Shown piece after piece: positions 6,308-7,870 of a DNA stretch of 7,870 bases. The position numbers were made by a program, and so were the translations under genes. The notes below the pieces were generated by a model, which did not search any database, was not told where the DNA came from, and saw only the letters and a program-made list of their open reading frames with translations. Within the stretch, counting starts at the first letter, position 1. Each line of letters starts with the position of its first letter. This DNA comes from an uncultured Rhodospirillales bacterium. GTDB taxonomy: Bacteria; Pseudomonadota; Alphaproteobacteria; Acetobacterales; Acetobacteraceae. Where the stretch lies: NCBI GenBank assembly GCA_903928045.1, contig CAIYPH010000192.1:1-7870 (forward strand), in the 5' to 3' direction.

Positions 6308-7539
6308 GGCCCGGAGATCACCCCGGCGGCGCGCAGGCGCGCCACCTCGTCCTCCGAATACCCGGCGGCCCGCAGGATCTGCGCGCTGTGCTGCCCGTGG
6401 TCCGGCGCCTCGGTGATCGGCACCTTCGCCACCGTGCTGACGGTGAACGGGCTGTCAATCGTCATCAGCCCGGTATCGGCGTACGGGCGCAAAATGCCGG
6501 CGGCATGGGCCTGCGGATCATTCGCCGCCTCCTCGACGGTGCTGACGATGCCGAAATTGAGCCCCTCGGCATCGAGCGCCCGGCGCCATTCCGCCAAACT
6601 CCGCGTGGCGAACACGCCATCGAGCAGGCCCATCAGCATCGGCGCATTGGCCCGCCGTGAGTCGACATCGGCGAAGCGCGGATCGCTGCCAAGATCCTCG
6701 CGGCCGATGGCGCGGATCAGCGCCGGCCATTGCTTCACCTCGTTGGAGAGCGCGAGCAGGAACCACCGGTCATCCTGGGTGCGATATGTGCCACCAAGCG
6801 CGCTGGTGGTCTGGCTGCGCGGCGGGCGGGAGGGGATGCTGGCGCCACACAAGGCAGCCTGCACCAGCATGGCGTTGGAAAACAACCCGTTGCCCATCAG
6901 CGAGGAGCGCACTTCGGCCCCCTTGCCGGTCCGCTCGCGCTGCCACAGCGCCGTTAGAATGCCGGCATAAAAGGACATGCCGGTCGGGTGGTCGCCCATC
7001 CCCCCCACGGAGCGGGCCGGCATGGTGTCCCGATCCGCGCGCACCTGGTCCATCAGCCCGGAACGCGCCCAGAAGGCGGTGAGATCGAACCCGATCTTGC
7101 CGGATTCCTCGCCCTCCTCGCCGTACGCGGTGAACGAGGCATAGATCAGGCGGGGGTATTTTTCGGCGAAATCGCTGTAGCGCAGCTTCAGCCGCTCGCG
7201 GACGGGCAGCGGCTGATTGGTGATGAGCACGTCGGCCTGCGAGACCAGCCGCTCCATCACCGCGCGCCCGGCCTCGCTCTTGAGGTCGAGCGCGAGGCCG
7301 AGCTTGTTCCGGTTATCCATCAGCCAGGTGTAGTTGTGCGGCGAATTGGGCAAGCCGGGCCGCTGATGCAAATGCCGCCAGGGATCCCCATCCCCCGGCG
7401 CCTCGATCTTGATGACCTCGGCGCCGAAATCGGCCAGCACCGTCGCGGCCGTGGGGGCAGCGATATACGTGGCGCAGTCGATGACTTTGAGCCCGGCGAA
7501 GATCGGCGGGCCGTCCATCTGGGGTTGGGGATCTTTCAT
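6304..7539 (-). CDS. Class III CoA-transferase (CaiB/BaiF family)
   Basis: Moves CoA between carboxylic acids through a glutamyl/aspartyl-anhydride type mechanism; cytoplasmic, usually an interlocked dimer. The protein has 411 residues, the usual size. The N-terminal CoA-binding fold shows [32 protein letters not shown] (17-48), the family signature, and [12 protein letters not shown] (75-86). The catalytic aspartate is Asp152 in [14 protein letters not shown], equivalent to Asp169 of formyl-CoA transferase Frc. Later blocks are [26 protein letters not shown] (182-207), [15 protein letters not shown] (246-260) and [15 protein letters not shown] (329-343). ATG 7539 lies 7 bp after the SDR stop. 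No strong Shine-Dalgarno is visible, so coupling is likely. A later ATG at 7518 is possible. The acid substrate cannot be named; carnitine-, bile-acid-, succinate- or aromatic-acid-type substrates all occur in this family. An adjacent SDR suggests one step in catabolism of a hydroxylated acid. The stop overlaps the TTG start of mobA. Confidence 0.92.
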   Translation of the reverse strand: MKDPQPQMDGPPIFAGLKVIDCATYIAAPTAATVLADFGAEVIKIEAPGDGDPWRHLHQRPGLPNSPHNYTWLMDNRNKLGLALDLKSEAGRAVMERLVSQADVLITNQPLPVRERLKLRYSDFAEKYPRLIYASFTAYGEEGEESGKIGFDLTAFWARSGLMDQVRADRDTMPARSVGGMGDHPTGMSFYAGILTALWQRERTGKGAEVRSSLMGNGLFSNAMLVQAALCGASIPSRPPRSQTTSALGGTYRTQDDRWFLLALSNEVKQWPALIRAIGREDLGSDPRFADVDSRRANAPMLMGLLDGVFATRSLAEWRRALDAEGLNFGIVSTVEEAANDPQAHAAGILRPYADTGLMTIDSPFTVSTVAKVPITEAPDHGQHSAQILRAAGYSEDEVARLRAAGVISGP

Positions 7540-7546
7540 GGCTGGG

Positions 7547-7870
7547 TCAGTCGAGGTCCATGCCGTTCATACCGGCATTCATCCGGGCGCGGGCCTGCAG
7601 GTCCATCATGGTCGGGCCGAGCAGGCTCGGATCCTCGATCGGCTCCGCGGTCGGGCCGCGATGCCAACCCTCGGCGATCGCCAGCAGCCCGGCGCCGGCT
7701 TCGACGATACGGCCGGTGAAGTCCTGCGATTCCTTGCTGGCGATCCACACGATGGCCGGCGACACGCGGCGGGGATGCCCGGCGTCGATCTGCTCCTGGG
7801 TGCGCTCGCGCAGGCCCAGCGTCATGCGCGTCATCGCCTGGGGCGCGACGGCATTCACCGTCACGCCGTA
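7547..7870 (-). CDS. Short-chain dehydrogenase/reductase (SDR), C-terminal fragment
   Basis: The 3' end (107 codons) of a gene whose start lies beyond the window. The visible part begins YGVTVNAVAPQAMTRMT, the strand after the catalytic YxxxK helix followed by the NAVAP-type loop of classical SDRs; the Rossmann glycine motif and the catalytic Tyr/Lys are outside. RRVSPAIVWIASKESQDFTGRIVEAGAG (about 34-61) is the C-terminal block in which SDRs choose valid cofactor/substrate contacts. The tail from about residue 62 (LLAIAEGWHRGP...) is longer than in a minimal FabG and resembles SDRs related to the 3-hydroxyacyl-CoA dehydrogenase of peroxisomal multifunctional enzymes. I use that likeness only as a guess toward a hydroxyacyl-CoA substrate. 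The last 20 residues are rich in methionine. It is the first visible gene of a - strand operon with the CoA-transferase and mobA. Confidence 0.87.
   Translation of the reverse strand, partial: YGVTVNAVAPQAMTRMTLGLRERTQEQIDAGHPRRVSPAIVWIASKESQDFTGRIVEAGAGLLAIAEGWHRGPTAEPIEDPSLLGPTMMDLQARARMNAGMNGMDLD

Noticed and set aside
5751..6970. Long + strand open frames opposite mobA and the CoA-transferase
   Set aside because: Their translations are low-complexity (Arg, Pro, Ala, Ser-rich), carry no recognisable domain and mirror confident - strand genes; they are GC-bias shadows.
1..7870. CRISPR array, insertion sequence, tRNA, phage or defence genes
   Set aside because: I looked for regularly spaced repeats, terminal inverted repeats, transposase-like motifs and tRNA-like segments on both strands and saw none. 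Nearly all the DNA is accounted for by metabolic genes.

Overview
The window is GC-rich, densely packed chromosomal DNA. It looks like an alphaproteobacterium, and the Acetobacteraceae/Rhodospirillales group is my best guess. That rests on GC content, on the etfA/3-hydroxyacyl-CoA dehydrogenase pairing, and on resemblance of several proteins to homologues remembered from that group. No 16S rRNA, tRNA or other decisive marker is present. I see no mobile element, CRISPR array, phage gene or toxin-antitoxin pair, and nothing that looks like a new defence or biosynthetic system. Most of the window is ordinary metabolism.

Layout. Positions 1-3162 are on the + strand: the 3' end of etfA, a 3-hydroxyacyl-CoA dehydrogenase whose GTG start touches the etfA stop, an HSL-type alpha/beta hydrolase 10 bp further on, and a Gfo/Idh/MocA oxidoreductase with its own strong ribosome binding site. 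This block faces a DUF1028 gene on the - strand (3208-3924) across a 45-bp gap that holds a hairpin. DUF1028 is divergent, across 54 bp, from fdhD (+, 3979-4857), which is followed by an EamA/DMT-type permease (+, to 5719). The permease runs 12 bp tail-to-tail into mobA (-, 5708-6307). Upstream of mobA on the same strand are a class III CoA-transferase (6304-7539) and the C-terminal part of a short-chain dehydrogenase (7547-7870), which runs off the window.

How the genes fit together. Two themes occur. The outer parts handle acyl-CoA chemistry: an ETF electron carrier with an NAD-dependent 3-hydroxyacyl-CoA dehydrogenase on the left, and a CoA-transferase with an SDR on the right, as in fatty-, aromatic- or isoprenoid-acid catabolism. 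The centre carries two genes of molybdenum/tungsten bis-MGD enzyme maturation: fdhD (sulfuration of the formate dehydrogenase cofactor) and mobA (GMP attachment to molybdopterin). No formate dehydrogenase structural gene is visible.

The most interesting item is the FdhD protein. It keeps the first catalytic cysteine (Cys116) but lacks the second one of the usual CxxC loop, and it carries another CxxC pair (Cys168/Cys171) just before the conserved EDVGRHNA motif. Secondary points are the TTG start of mobA overlapping the CoA-transferase stop, and the unusual GATGRIG nucleotide-binding fingerprint of the Gfo/Idh/MocA protein.
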